From Oscillospiraceae bacterium (GTDB lineage Bacteria; Bacillota; Clostridia; Oscillospirales; QAMX01): DNA of 34,294 bases. This document shows, piece by piece, positions 1 through 8,962 of this stretch (its first letter is position 1; the number at the start of each line of letters is the position of its first letter). The stretch is from positions 460,485 through 494,778 of the forward strand of contig SVLQ01000001.1 in the NCBI GenBank assembly GCA_015067825.1, in the 5' to 3' direction. The position numbers and the translations under genes were made by a program. Under the pieces are notes generated by a model, which was not told where the DNA came from, ran no database searches, and worked only from the letters and a program-made list of their open reading frames with translations.

Positions 1-1187
1 TGGCCGCGTATCGCGGGTTTTCCACACTCGCCGACAAAGCGGCTTTCCGGCCATGGCTGATCGGGATCGCCCGCAATAAATGCAACGATTACTTTCGTCA
101 AAAGAGCAGAAGTGCGGAGATTTCGCTGTCGACCTTGGAAAACAGCATCGGCGTTCGCTACAGCTACGGACTCGGCGAAGCCGGAGTTGTGCGTGAAACG
201 CTGCGGGAACTGGCAGAAAAAGACCGTCAGATCCTTTGGCTCTATTTTTGGCAGGAGTATTCGCAGGATGAGATCGCCCGCGTTTTGAGACTCCCGTTGG
301 GAACGGTCAAAAGCCGTTTGCACTACGCCAAAAAGAAATTCAAGGAAAAATATCCGTATCCACCTGTGTCGAAAGGAGACACTACTATGAAAAAATTCCC
401 CGAAAAATTACCGGAATACAAGATCGCAAGATTGGAAAAAGAACCGTTTGCCGTAAAATTTGAAGAGTTGACCGGTTGGTTTATCATTCCTCGCCTTGGT
501 GAAAAGACGAGTTGGGCAGCTTATGATTGCCCGGACAGACATTTGACAGAGATCGAGTCCTCCGAAGTAATTGGAAAAATCGCCATTCACGGGGTGGAGG
601 GCGTAGAAATTCGCACATTGACCGACGACAAAGGTAACGAATATTGCGACGGTTTGCCTGAACATATCTACTATGCCCAGCTTACCGACACGCATTGTCG
701 ATGGCTTGGCGAGAGCTATGTCAAAAACGGCGTCAAGCATCTTCTTACATTCCTCGATGGCGACGAGTTTATAGAAGAATGGGGCTTCGGTGAGGACAAC
801 GCCGGTATGCCGGTGGCACTCAAGCCTGCTGGCGATATTGTCAGGGATGGCGATATCGTGACGGCTGTGAAGCTGCAGCAAACTTCCGCGGAATCCGGGC
901 GTCGAAATACACTGGCAGATGTCGTCGGCACCTATCAAGTTACGCTCATGGGCAAGACCTATGAGACGGTGTGTTTGATGATGATTTATCCGGACGGCGC
1001 AATGACCGAGCAGTACATCGACAAAACCGGACGCACCGTCCTGTGGCGGCGCTTTAACCGAAACGATTGGGCTTTCGGCCGCTATCAGCAGACGTGGACA
1101 GCAAAATTGCCGCAAAGTGAAACTGTGACGATCAATGGAGAAACCTTCGTACACTGGTACGACTGTATCAGCGATTATGTGCTATAG
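1..1187 (+). CDS. ECF-type sigma-70 factor with long C-terminal extension, 5' end cut by window
   Basis: The frame is already open at base 3, so the true start lies left of the window. Translation at 51-98 gives PWLIGIARNKCNDYFR, the end of sigma region 2 (promoter -10 recognition). Sigma region 4, a helix-turn-helix with DEIARVLRLPLGTVKSRLHY, lies at about 204-344. After a short linker the frame runs without a stop into a roughly 266-residue domain (387-1184) that I do not recognise as a named fold; it is rich in Trp and Asp and contains WGFGEDN and WRRFNRDDW-like motifs (here WRRFNRNDW). From memory, clostridial ECF factors with this type of extension exist, so the fusion is probably real and not a frameshift. 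The extension could sense a ligand or restrain the sigma factor; that is inference. The gene converges on gatD and shares its terminator. A Met/Leu start at 135 would remove region 2 and is not believable. Confidence 0.8.
   Translation, partial: AAYRGFSTLADKAAFRPWLIGIARNKCNDYFRQKSRSAEISLSTLENSIGVRYSYGLGEAGVVRETLRELAEKDRQILWLYFWQEYSQDEIARVLRLPLGTVKSRLHYAKKKFKEKYPYPPVSKGDTTMKKFPEKLPEYKIARLEKEPFAVKFEELTGWFIIPRLGEKTSWAAYDCPDRHLTEIESSEVIGKIAIHGVEGVEIRTLTDDKGNEYCDGLPEHIYYAQLTDTHCRWLGESYVKNGVKHLLTFLDGDEFIEEWGFGEDNAGMPVALKPAGDIVRDGDIVTAVKLQQTSAESGRRNTLADVVGTYQVTLMGKTYETVCLMMIYPDGAMTEQYIDKTGRTVLWRRFNRNDWAFGRYQQTWTAKLPQSETVTINGETFVHWYDCISDYVL
366..389 (+). promoter_or_regulatory. Internal ribosome-binding site in a hairpin loop, before an in-frame ATG
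   Basis: Inside the sigma factor gene, GTGTC (366-370) pairs with GACAC (378-382), leaving GAAAGGA in the loop. An AAAGGAG ribosome site is thus partly presented in the loop and is followed by an in-frame ATG at 387-389. The C-terminal domain could therefore also be made as a separate 266-residue protein. The match is direct; its use is inference. Confidence 0.45.
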
Positions 1188-1218
1188 GTGATCTTCTCCG
1201 AAATCAGTTGCAAACAAA

Positions 1219-1253
1219 GAAGCCTCCGACAGGCACAACCTGCCGGAGGCTTC
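1219..1253 (-). terminator. Rho-independent terminator between convergent genes
   Basis: A 15-bp stem, GAAGCCTCCGaCAGG (1219-1233) with CCTGcCGGAGGCTTC (1239-1253), has a 5-nt loop. The one imperfect position is A:C in plus-strand RNA but G:U in minus-strand RNA, and minus-strand RNA continues with TTTGTTTG. It therefore fits best as the end of the minus-strand rimP-gatD operon. The plus side has only TGGTTTTC, so it may act weakly in both directions. Confidence 0.8.
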
Positions 1254-1266
1254 TGGTTTTCTTCGC

Positions 1267-2001
1267 TTATTTTCTCTTCAAGAGTTCCCGCACGGTCACT
1301 TCATAACCTTTGTCGGAAGCGTCGTCGGCGATCGCGCTGACATCGGCGCTGCCCGTTTTGTGGCGGAGGATATCGGCGGCATAGAGGCGTTTGAGCCACG
1401 GGTTACGCGCAAGGATCGGGCCGATCGCGTACGTTGCGGTCACCGAACCGGTGCGGATCCCTTCGGCGGCGATCGTTTCGCCCTTCGCATCAACGATGCC
1501 GCCCGGGCCGAATTCGGCGGTAAAGAGCGGATCGGCGACGTTTTTCAGCCAACCGCTTTTGTTGATAAAGCCGGCAAGGAGTTTTTCGGAGAGTTTGGAA
1601 GCGTACAGCACGTCGCCCAACTCGCGTCCGGTCGAGCGCACCGCGTCGCAGTCGGCAAGACCGAGGCATTCGATCGTTTTGCCGTCGGGCAGAGCAATCG
1701 TGCGGGCGGCCAGTTCGGCTGAGCTGCTGGTGAAGAGCATCGGCACGCCGTCGGCCGCGGCGGCGGCCAATTCCTTGCGCATCGGCTGCAGCTTTTCGGC
1801 GGCGATGGCAATGCGGCTTTCCGTACCCGCTCCGGCATAGACAAGAGCGGCGTCGGCGAGTGAGACGGTCTCGCCCACGGCAACAGGCGTGATCTCAACG
1901 GCTTGTCCGCACTGTTCGAGGGCGCGTTTCAGGGCCAAGAGGTTCGCGTATTCGCCGTAGAGATTCAAAAGTTCGGGATAGAGATGGCAGAGACGGATCA
2001 T
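1267..2001 (-). CDS. GatD-like glutamine amidotransferase homologue lacking catalytic residues
   Basis: This 244-residue protein has the length and landmarks of GatD, the glutaminase subunit of lipid II isoglutaminyl synthase: HLYPELLNLYGEYAN near the N-terminus, DGVP at 84-87, and GPILARNP at 194-201. It directly follows murT with an ATGA overlap (1998-2001), as gatD normally does, and AGAGGAG lies upstream of the ATG. The active site looks destroyed. Where GatD has its nucleophile (TICGGYQ) this protein has FTSSSAE, putting Ser92 at the Cys position. Where GatD has its catalytic His (TYLHGP) it has TYAIGP, putting Ile193 there. The GGGxD-type oxyanion loop reads AGAGTES. It is probably a non-hydrolysing partner of MurT or an enzyme with altered chemistry. 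The family assignment is fairly sure and the function is not. Confidence 0.75.
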   Translation of the reverse strand: MIRLCHLYPELLNLYGEYANLLALKRALEQCGQAVEITPVAVGETVSLADAALVYAGAGTESRIAIAAEKLQPMRKELAAAAADGVPMLFTSSSAELAARTIALPDGKTIECLGLADCDAVRSTGRELGDVLYASKLSEKLLAGFINKSGWLKNVADPLFTAEFGPGGIVDAKGETIAAEGIRTGSVTATYAIGPILARNPWLKRLYAADILRHKTGSADVSAIADDASDKGYEVTVRELLKRK

Positions 2002-3332
2002 ATATTTTCGCTCCTCTCTCTCGCGTCGGCCGGCAGGCGGGACAGGAATTTTTCTTTATCGGAGAAACAGGTAATGACGTGCAGGTCTTCTTTGTCGGCA
2101 AAGACCTTTGCGATATCGTCCAGTGTTTCGAGGGCAACGAGGCGTTCGGCAGGGATATCGGTATAGTTGAGGCGGTTGACCAGGTCGTTGACGTAGGTAC
2201 CGGCGAGGTAGATCTTGCCGATGCGGCCGCTCTTCAGGCGATCGAAATCGATATCCCAGAGCCACGAGGTCTCACCCGTGAAATACTTGCGGCTGACGGC
2301 GTCGACCATAACGAGCACGTTGCCGCCTTCGCGGATGGCGAGGTCGATCGACTGGTCGTAGGACGACGAGTTTTCGTGCTTGGATGTTAAGAGGACGATA
2401 CGACGGCCGTTTTGCTCCCAGCTTCTCGTGCGGCCGTTTTTGAAGGTATAGTCGCTGATTGCTTGAGCGATGACATCGTTGGGAATGCCGAGCTCGGCGG
2501 TGATCGCCGCGGCGGCGAGCATGTTGTAGAGATTATAGAGCGCGCGCAGGCGAGTATGGAGCGTGAGCTCGCCGTTGATCGTCATCGTGCCGGCATCGAG
2601 GTCGGCGCTCGTTACCGCGTAGTCGCAGGTATGGCGGTGATGGCCGCAGGACGGACAGGAATAGGTACCGAATCCGGCGCGCAGACGATAGCTATGCTGC
2701 ATTTGTGCGCCGCAGCGCGGACAGCAGGCACCGTCGTCGTAGACGGCGTGCTGCTCTTGGATACCGGCGGACGCGTCGATACCGAACCACGTGACGTCGT
2801 TGCCGCAGTCGGCAAGCGTAGAGGTCAGCGGGTCGTCGGCGTTTAAGAGGAGCTTCATGCCGGGATAGACGGCGTCGCGGATGCGGTTATAGATGAATTC
2901 CGGATGGCCGTTGCGCGTCATCTGGTCGCGGTAGAGATTTAAGACGGCAAAATGCGTGGGCTTCATGTAGCGGAAGGTATGGCGGGCATACTGTTCGTCC
3001 GATTCCAGAACGACCACGTCGCACTTGAGCTTGCCCGAAAGGGTCGCGTAGCGAAGAAGCATCGTGGCCACACCTTCGATTTGGTTGGAACCTTCACGAT
3101 TCCAGCAAACGCGCTTGCCGGCGCGCTCCAAAATCTGCACGACCATTTCGACCGTCGAAGTCTTGCCGTTGGAACCGGTGACCGCGACGACCTGACCGGG
3201 CAGTTTGATTTTGGCGATGATATCCGGACAGATCTTTAGGGCGAGCTGGCCGGGTTTGGACGAGCCTTTTTTGACAATGCGGCCGGCAAAGGCAGCCAGC
3301 TTGCAGATTATGATCGCGAGCAGCTTTCTCAT
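1998..3332 (-). CDS. murT: MurT-like Mur ligase (lipid II isoglutaminyl synthase, synthetase subunit)
   Basis: MurT is the ATP-dependent Mur-ligase-fold subunit that amidates the alpha-carboxyl of D-Glu in lipid II, using ammonia supplied by GatD. This 444-residue protein matches the usual length. It has an N-terminal hydrophobic stretch, the P-loop GSNGKTS at about residues 53-59, and the zinc ribbon typical of MurT (CPRCG and CPSCG pairs near residues 202-230). It also has the FKNGRTRSWE motif and SWLWDIDFD in the C-terminal domain. It overlaps ribF by 4 nt (ATGA at 3329-3332) and gatD by 4 nt, so the three are probably translationally coupled. Because its GatD partner appears inactive as a glutaminase, MurT might use free ammonia or act on another substrate (inference). 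The symbol reflects family membership. Confidence 0.8.
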   Translation of the reverse strand: MRKLLAIIICKLAAFAGRIVKKGSSKPGQLALKICPDIIAKIKLPGQVVAVTGSNGKTSTVEMVVQILERAGKRVCWNREGSNQIEGVATMLLRYATLSGKLKCDVVVLESDEQYARHTFRYMKPTHFAVLNLYRDQMTRNGHPEFIYNRIRDAVYPGMKLLLNADDPLTSTLADCGNDVTWFGIDASAGIQEQHAVYDDGACCPRCGAQMQHSYRLRAGFGTYSCPSCGHHRHTCDYAVTSADLDAGTMTINGELTLHTRLRALYNLYNMLAAAAITAELGIPNDVIAQAISDYTFKNGRTRSWEQNGRRIVLLTSKHENSSSYDQSIDLAIREGGNVLVMVDAVSRKYFTGETSWLWDIDFDRLKSGRIGKIYLAGTYVNDLVNRLNYTDIPAERLVALETLDDIAKVFADKEDLHVITCFSDKEKFLSRLPADARERSENI

Positions 3333-4237
3333 AGCTCTTCTCCTCGTTCGTCGTTAGAATTCAGACAGCGTTTTGCCGCTTCCACGTCGGTTCTGATCTG
3401 TTCGATCAGCGCTTCACGCGTGGCAAACTTCCGTTCCGGGCGCAGAAATGCGGCCAGCGACAGAATCGCCGTTTCGCCGTAGCAATCTCCTTGCAGACCA
3501 AACACGTGGGTCTCGCAATCGTAGACGCCGTTTTCGTAAAAGGTCGGACGCGTGCCGAAATTGGTGATCGCTTGGTAGGTTTGACCGCGCAGGGTAAGCC
3601 GAGAGGCATAGACACCGGGGCGCGGTCGGATCAGATCGGGGGAGAGGGCGATATTCAGCGTGGCGAACCCCAGCGTTGCACCGCGGCCATCGCCATGGAC
3701 GACCGGGCCGACGATCGTGTGCGGGTGGCCGAGCAGCCGGGTCGCGCAGGCGATCTCGCCGGATTCGATCAGCAAGCGGATGCGCGTGGAGCTGACGACC
3801 AGTCCGCCATCCGTCAGTTCGCCGACGATCTCGGTCGGCAGGACGGAGCGCAGCAGAGCAGGAGTTCCCTCACCGCGCGCACCGAAGCGGAAATTTTCGC
3901 CGCAGACAGCCGCGACCGCACCGAGCTTCGCCTGCAAGATCTCGCTTGCAAAGGTCTGCCACGGTGTTTGGCGCAGCGCTTCATCAAAGATGAGTTCGAT
4001 CAGCTCCGCCTCCGGGAAAAGGCGCCGCACCAATTCGGCTTTGGCTGCGCGGTCGGTCAGAAGCTCGGCCGATTCGCCGCGCACCGCATTTTTAGGGCGG
4101 CGGTCGAATGTAACGATGGAGAGTGTGGCTTTCAGCGATTGGGCAAGTTCCGCCGCGCGGTCGATGACCGCTTTGTGGCCGCGGTGCAGCCCGTCGAAAA
4201 AGCCCAGCGCGACCACGCGCCGCTGCTTCTCTGCCAT
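3329..4237 (-). CDS. ribF: Bifunctional riboflavin kinase / FAD synthetase
   Basis: RibF converts riboflavin to FMN and then FMN to FAD in the cytoplasm. The 302-residue length is normal. The N-terminal nucleotidyltransferase half shows GFFDGLHRGHK (HxGH motif) at about residues 12-22, GENFRFG and SSTRIR. The C-terminal flavokinase half shows HGDGRGATLGFATLNI, where the usual GFPTAN reads GFATLN but keeps the metal-binding Thr and Asn, followed by the late CETHVF motif with its catalytic-type Glu. AGGGGAG precedes the ATG at a good distance. The gene follows truB by 36 bp and overlaps murT by 4 nt. truB-ribF adjacency is common in Bacillota; murT/gatD directly behind ribF is less usual. Confidence 0.95.
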   Translation of the reverse strand: MAEKQRRVVALGFFDGLHRGHKAVIDRAAELAQSLKATLSIVTFDRRPKNAVRGESAELLTDRAAKAELVRRLFPEAELIELIFDEALRQTPWQTFASEILQAKLGAVAAVCGENFRFGARGEGTPALLRSVLPTEIVGELTDGGLVVSSTRIRLLIESGEIACATRLLGHPHTIVGPVVHGDGRGATLGFATLNIALSPDLIRPRPGVYASRLTLRGQTYQAITNFGTRPTFYENGVYDCETHVFGLQGDCYGETAILSLAAFLRPERKFATREALIEQIRTDVEAAKRCLNSNDERGEEL

Positions 4238-4273
4238 ACGCTCTCCCCTTTCGTCACGGATTCCGAGACTGAT

Positions 4274-5173
4274 TCAGTCAAAAAATCGTTTTTCGATGGC
4301 GAGTTCGCTTTCGGCAACGCTGCCGATCGCCAAAAACTCGCCGTTTTCGTTGTAAATACGGCACAAATCGCCGTTTTTGTTTCCATCAATCGCCGTCTCT
4401 GCCGGGATCACCGCGCCGCAACGGATCAGACGCTCGCCGTCGGTGCTGACGGTCAGCTTGTCCAGATGGGCAAAAACCGCATCGATCGTCAGGATAAAGC
4501 TCGCGTCCCCGGCCTCCAGTTTTTCGCGCATGGCATCCGGCGTAAGCGCACGGTCGATCGAAAAGGCGCCGACGCGAATCCGGCGCAGCGCTGCCATCGT
4601 GCCGCAGGTTCCGAGCGCTCGGCCGATATCGCGGCAGAGCGAACGGATATAGGTGCCTTTGGAGCAATCGACGTGCAGCACGTATTCGCCGGCCGCTTCG
4701 TCGGCCTCCAGAAGGCGCAGGTCATAGATCTCGATATCGCGCGGGGCGACCTCGACGGTCTCGCCGGCGCGGGCCAGCTCATAGAGCTTTCTGCCGTCGC
4801 GTTTGATCGCTGAATACATCGGCGGGATCTGCGCCTGCGGGCCGAGGAACTGCGGCAAAACCGCTTCTACCGCGGCACGGTCGACGCGCACGTCGCTCTC
4901 GGCAATCGTCTCTCCGGTGATATCGCCGGTATCGGTCTCATACCCGATACGAAGGCGGGCAATATAAGTTTTGTCGCAGCCGGTAACGTAGGCACTGACC
5001 TTGGTCGCACGGCCGAAGCACACGAGGTTGACGCCAGTTGCGATCGGGTCAAGCGTGCCGGTATGGCCGGCAGAACGCACGTTGATGATCCGTTTGATCT
5101 TGGAAACAAGCGTCTGCGAGGTGATGCCTTCGGGCTTATCGGCGATGATCACACCGCTCATTGGTCGCTCCAT
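4274..5173 (-). CDS. truB: tRNA pseudouridine-55 synthase TruB
   Basis: TruB isomerises U55 in the T-loop of tRNAs. The 299-residue protein begins with the TruB signature SGVIIADKPEGITSQ, then GHTGTLDPIATG around residues 37-48, which carries the catalytic Asp. It also has KTYIARLRIGYETDTGD and the CSKGTYIRSL motif. The C-terminal part (about 230-299) fits a PUA-like RNA-binding tail. The ATG follows AAGGAGG with good spacing, and that site overlaps the nrnA stop codon. No unusual residues were noticed. Confidence 0.95.
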   Translation of the reverse strand: MERPMSGVIIADKPEGITSQTLVSKIKRIINVRSAGHTGTLDPIATGVNLVCFGRATKVSAYVTGCDKTYIARLRIGYETDTGDITGETIAESDVRVDRAAVEAVLPQFLGPQAQIPPMYSAIKRDGRKLYELARAGETVEVAPRDIEIYDLRLLEADEAAGEYVLHVDCSKGTYIRSLCRDIGRALGTCGTMAALRRIRVGAFSIDRALTPDAMREKLEAGDASFILTIDAVFAHLDKLTVSTDGERLIRCGAVIPAETAIDGNKNGDLCRIYNENGEFLAIGSVAESELAIEKRFFD

Positions 5174-5182
5174 ACGGCCTCC

Positions 5183-6160
5183 TTACTGCGCAAGGGCCGC
5201 AAGATGCGTCCGGACAACCGCAAGCACCGCTTGGATCGCGTCTTCCGGGCCTTCTTTCAGCGAGCAGCCCGCCGCACATGCGTGGCCGCCGCCGCCAAAC
5301 GCCGCGCAGACGACCGATCCGTCGACCTCGCCGGAGGTGCGCACAGAGATCTTGGTCGAGCCGTCGGGCTGTTCGTAGGCGGAAATACCGACGAGAACAC
5401 CTTCGATCTTACGCGGGATCGACGAAAAATCGTCGATATCGTCTTCCGTTGCGCCGGTATCGCGGCGCATCTTCTGCGTCACGCTGATCGCAGCGATCTT
5501 ACCGTCGTCGAAAAAGCGCAGATCGCCGGTCACGAGCCGTTCGATCTCGAAGCGCTGACGGCGTTTGCTTTCAAAAAATTCCTTGTTGAGCGCGGCCGCA
5601 TCGATCCCCGTACGCATACACGCCGCAGCGATCTCATGCGTTTGGACGGTCGTATTGGAATAGACGAAGCAGCCGGTATCGGTGGAGAGCGATATGTAGA
5701 GCGGGAGAGCGATCTCGGCATCGAGCTGGACACCGAGCTCGGCGATCAGCCGAAAAATGATTTCTCCGGTTGCAGCCGCCGACGGATCCGCAAATTTTGC
5801 TTTGCGGGCAGCCATTTGGTTGGCGAGATGGTGGTCGATGACGTAATCGATCCGATCGCTGTAGACCTTGGACGTCGCTTCCATCTGACCGTAGGACGGG
5901 ACATCGACGGTGACGACATTGTCGACACGAGCGTCAGGCGCACTGACGTAGGGCTTCATGTAGCGTTCCAGACGATCCTGGATCTCGGGATTCGGACAGA
6001 TTCCGGCGTGCTTGCCGAGCTTACGCAGGGCAATACACAGCGCGACCGCAGACCCCACGGTATCGCCGTCGGGTCTGCGGTGCGTCAGAATCAGAAAATG
6101 ATCATCTTTTTTCATCTGCCGGGCCATAGTCGCAAGCGACCGGTCAGTTGTTTTGTTCAT
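5183..6160 (-). CDS. nrnA: NrnA-type DHH/DHHA1 phosphoesterase (nanoRNase / pAp phosphatase)
   Basis: NrnA-family enzymes degrade 2-5-nt RNA fragments and in several species dephosphorylate 3'-phosphoadenosine 5'-phosphate. The DHH domain carries HRRPDGDTVGS near the N-terminus, then VDVPSYG and the DHH motif in VIDHHLANQ. The DHHA1 domain ends with GGGGHACAAGC, the substrate-binding glycine motif. I chose the ATG at 6160 (325 residues) over an in-frame ATG at 6190, because AAAGGAG sits 10 nt before 6160 and the family start is close to the first motif. The gene overlaps rbfA by 17 nt. rbfA-nrnA-truB-ribF is a standard Bacillota order, which supports the call. Confidence 0.92.
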   Translation of the reverse strand: MNKTTDRSLATMARQMKKDDHFLILTHRRPDGDTVGSAVALCIALRKLGKHAGICPNPEIQDRLERYMKPYVSAPDARVDNVVTVDVPSYGQMEATSKVYSDRIDYVIDHHLANQMAARKAKFADPSAAATGEIIFRLIAELGVQLDAEIALPLYISLSTDTGCFVYSNTTVQTHEIAAACMRTGIDAAALNKEFFESKRRQRFEIERLVTGDLRFFDDGKIAAISVTQKMRRDTGATEDDIDDFSSIPRKIEGVLVGISAYEQPDGSTKISVRTSGEVDGSVVCAAFGGGGHACAAGCSLKEGPEDAIQAVLAVVRTHLAALAQ

Positions 6161-6527
6161 CCTCTGAGGTCTCCTTTTGTTGTTCGGCATTGGAAATTTC
6201 CTGCATCAGTTCGATCGTGCGCTGGCCGCGCAGCATTCCCTTATCGGCCACGAACTGCAGTTCAGGCGTATAGCGCAGCTGCATCATCCCCGCCAACGTA
6301 CGGCGGATATAGCCCGCCGACGAGCGAAAGCCTTTGAGGATCTCGTTCAGGTGCGCTTCGTCGCCGAGCGCGCTGATGAAAACGCGGGCGTACTTGGCGT
6401 CGTTGGAGACTTCAACACGCGTAACGCTGATGATCCCTTCGATGCGCGGATCCTTGAGGGTGGGAATGATCTCGCTGATTTTCGTTTTCAGTTCGTCGCC
6501 GACACGAACTGCTCTGTAGTTTGCCAT
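6144..6527 (-). CDS. rbfA: Ribosome-binding factor A
   Basis: RbfA is a KH-like factor needed for late 30S subunit maturation around the 5' helix of 16S rRNA. The 127-residue protein has the expected N-terminus (YRAVRVGDELKTKISEII), the central VTRVEVSNDAKYARVFIS strand-helix region, and the conserved RYTPELQFVAD segment. Its last 15 or so residues are polar (EQQKETSEDEQNN), as is common. It lies between infB (80-bp gap) and nrnA (17-nt overlap). Confidence 0.93.
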   Translation of the reverse strand: MANYRAVRVGDELKTKISEIIPTLKDPRIEGIISVTRVEVSNDAKYARVFISALGDEAHLNEILKGFRSSAGYIRRTLAGMMQLRYTPELQFVADKGMLRGQRTIELMQEISNAEQQKETSEDEQNN

Positions 6528-6607
6528 ATTCGTTCACCGTTCCTTCCGTTTGGTGCTTTTCCCGCCGTCCCGGTTTAGTATGCGCGGCCGGCGCGGAAAT
6601 CATCTGT

Positions 6608-8962
6608 TCAGATCTGCACCATGAGGAAGTTTTCGATGATATCGCCTTCCTTGATGTCGGCATAACGTTCAAGGCTGATACCACATTCAAAGCCGGTGGC
6701 GACTTCGCGCGCATCGTCCTTGAAGCGTTTCAGGCTGGAGATCTCGCCTTCGTGGACGACGATACCGTCGCGGACGAGGCGGACCTTTGCCGAGCGCTGG
6801 ACCTTGCCGTCCTTGACCATACAGCCGGCGATAACGCCCGCACCGGTGATCTTGAAGACTTGACGGACTTCCGCCGTACCGAGAATTTCTTCGCGGAACT
6901 TCGGCGCCAGCATACCCTTGATAGCGGCCTTAACTTCGTCGATGCACTCGTAGATAACGCGGTACATGCGCATATCGATGCCCTTTTGCTCGGCCGAGGC
7001 ACGCGTTTTGATATCCGGACGCACGTTGAAGCCGACGATGATGGCATTGGAAGCGGAGGCAAGCATGATATCGTTTTCGTTGATCGCGCCGACACCGGCG
7101 TGGATCACGCGGACACGAACTTCTTCGTTGGAGAGTTCCTGCAGCGAACCCTTAAGGGCTTCGGCAGAACCCTGAACGTCGGCCTTGAGGATGATGTTCA
7201 GATCCTTGACGTTGCCGTCTTTGATATTGGCAAACAGATCCTGCAGCGTCATCTTCTGGGCAGCAGAGGTCAGCGAGTCGCGTTCCTTCTGCTTGCGTTC
7301 GAGGACGAGCTCACGCGCCATGCGTTCGTCGTTGACCACGCGGAACGGATCGCCCGCGCCGGGCGCTTCGTCGAGACCGATGATCTCGACCGGCATCGCC
7401 GGACCGGCGGATGCGATCTTTTGGCCTTTGTCGTTGGTCATCGCGCGGACGTGACCGACGGAGGTACCGGCAATCACGAGATCGCCGACCTTGAGCGTGC
7501 CATTCTGGACAAGTAGCGTGGCAACGGCACCGCGGTTTTTGTCCAGACGCGCTTCAATGACCGTACCAGCCGCAGCGCGATCGGGATTGGCCTTGAGTTC
7601 CTGCATATCGGCGACCAGCAGAACCATTTCCAGCAGTTCGGGCATGCCGTCGCCTTTGAGCGCAGAGACCTTGCAGACAACCGTTTCGCCGCCCCATTCT
7701 TCGGGCAGCAGATCGTGCTCGGTCAGCTGACGCAGAACACGGTCGGGATCGGCCGTGGGTTTATCCATTTTGTTGACCGCCACGATGATCGGCACGTTGG
7801 CCGCTTTGGCGTGGTTGATCGCTTCAATCGTCTGCGGCATAACGCCGTCGTCGGCGGCGACAACAAGGATCGCCACGTCGGTGACAGACGCACCGCGCGC
7901 ACGCATTTCGGTAAACGCGGCGTGGCCCGGCGTATCAAGGAAAGTGATCGCACGGTCGTTGACCTTGATCTGGTACGCACCGATGTGTTGGGTAATGCCG
8001 CCCGCTTCGCCCGCGGTAACGTGGGTCTTGCGGATGGCGTCGAGGATCGAGGTCTTGCCGTGGTCGACGTGACCCATAACGACGACGACCGGATCACGCG
8101 GTTGGAGATCTTCTTCGCTGTCTTCATGGTCGTCGAAGAGGCGTTCTTCGATCGTCAGGTGGACTTCGTGCTCGATCTTCGCGCCGAATTCCATCGCAAC
8201 CAAGCTGGCGGTGTCAAAGTCGATCACTTCGGAGAGCGAGGCCATAACGCCCAGCTTCACAAGCTGTTTGACAACCTCGGCGCCCGTTTTCTTCAGGCGC
8301 GAAGCGAGTTCGCCGACGGAGATCTCATCGGGGATCGAGACCTTGATCGGCTGCTTTTTCTTGACTTCCTGCTGCAGGCGGCGCATTTTTTCCTGTTCTT
8401 CCATGCGGCGCTTCTGGCTGAAGTTGGCAGGTTTCTTATCGGGCGCTTTTTTGATCTTCTGCTTGCCCGAACCGACGTTGGCGGTTTTTTCGGTCTTTTC
8501 CGGCACCATATCGTCAATGCGTTCGTCATACTTGGACATATCGACGTTGGAAATGCGGGTGTCGACATAGCGGCGTTCCGGCTTTTTGGCCTTCGGCGCA
8601 GTCTCCTTGGCCGGCTGAGAGGCGGCAGGCTGGGCAGCCGGAGCTTCGGCCGGCTTTTCGGCCGGCTTCGCTTCGACCGTCTGTGGTGCGGCTTCAACCG
8701 CCTTTTCCTCAGCGGGCTTTTCGGCCGGCTGGGCAGTTTCAGCGGACTGATCGCGCGTTTTGTTGAGCGCGTCTTCAATATCGCTGACCTCATTCATCTT
8801 CGTGATCACGTTGAAGATCAGGTTCAATTCATCCGTATCGAGCACCTTCGAGGGGCTCTTCGGCACTTCCCCATGTTCCGACAGGATCTGCGTGATCACC
8901 TTGTTGCGGACGTCAAAGTCCTTGGCCACATCGCTGATCCTGATCTTGTTCAAATTGCTCAA
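6608..8962 (-). CDS. infB: Translation initiation factor IF-2
   Basis: IF-2 is the GTPase that positions initiator tRNA on the 30S subunit and promotes subunit joining. The 784-residue protein has an IF2-N module ([14 protein letters not shown]) at the start, and a low-complexity Ala/Pro/Glu/Lys linker at about residues 65-130. A second IF2-N-like module follows near residue 215. The G domain has GHVDHGKTS (G1), DTPGHAAF (G3) and NKMDK (G4), then the domain II-IV region ending [13 protein letters not shown]. Translation most likely starts at a TTG at 8962: GGAGG lies 9 nt upstream, and the TTGA overlaps the rnpM stop. The ylxQ (L7Ae-like) gene often found between ylxR and infB is absent here. 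Confidence 0.96.
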   Translation of the reverse strand: MSNLNKIRISDVAKDFDVRNKVITQILSEHGEVPKSPSKVLDTDELNLIFNVITKMNEVSDIEDALNKTRDQSAETAQPAEKPAEEKAVEAAPQTVEAKPAEKPAEAPAAQPAASQPAKETAPKAKKPERRYVDTRISNVDMSKYDERIDDMVPEKTEKTANVGSGKQKIKKAPDKKPANFSQKRRMEEQEKMRRLQQEVKKKQPIKVSIPDEISVGELASRLKKTGAEVVKQLVKLGVMASLSEVIDFDTASLVAMEFGAKIEHEVHLTIEERLFDDHEDSEEDLQPRDPVVVVMGHVDHGKTSILDAIRKTHVTAGEAGGITQHIGAYQIKVNDRAITFLDTPGHAAFTEMRARGASVTDVAILVVAADDGVMPQTIEAINHAKAANVPIIVAVNKMDKPTADPDRVLRQLTEHDLLPEEWGGETVVCKVSALKGDGMPELLEMVLLVADMQELKANPDRAAAGTVIEARLDKNRGAVATLLVQNGTLKVGDLVIAGTSVGHVRAMTNDKGQKIASAGPAMPVEIIGLDEAPGAGDPFRVVNDERMARELVLERKQKERDSLTSAAQKMTLQDLFANIKDGNVKDLNIILKADVQGSAEALKGSLQELSNEEVRVRVIHAGVGAINENDIMLASASNAIIVGFNVRPDIKTRASAEQKGIDMRMYRVIYECIDEVKAAIKGMLAPKFREEILGTAEVRQVFKITGAGVIAGCMVKDGKVQRSAKVRLVRDGIVVHEGEISSLKRFKDDAREVATGFECGISLERYADIKEGDIIENFLMVQI

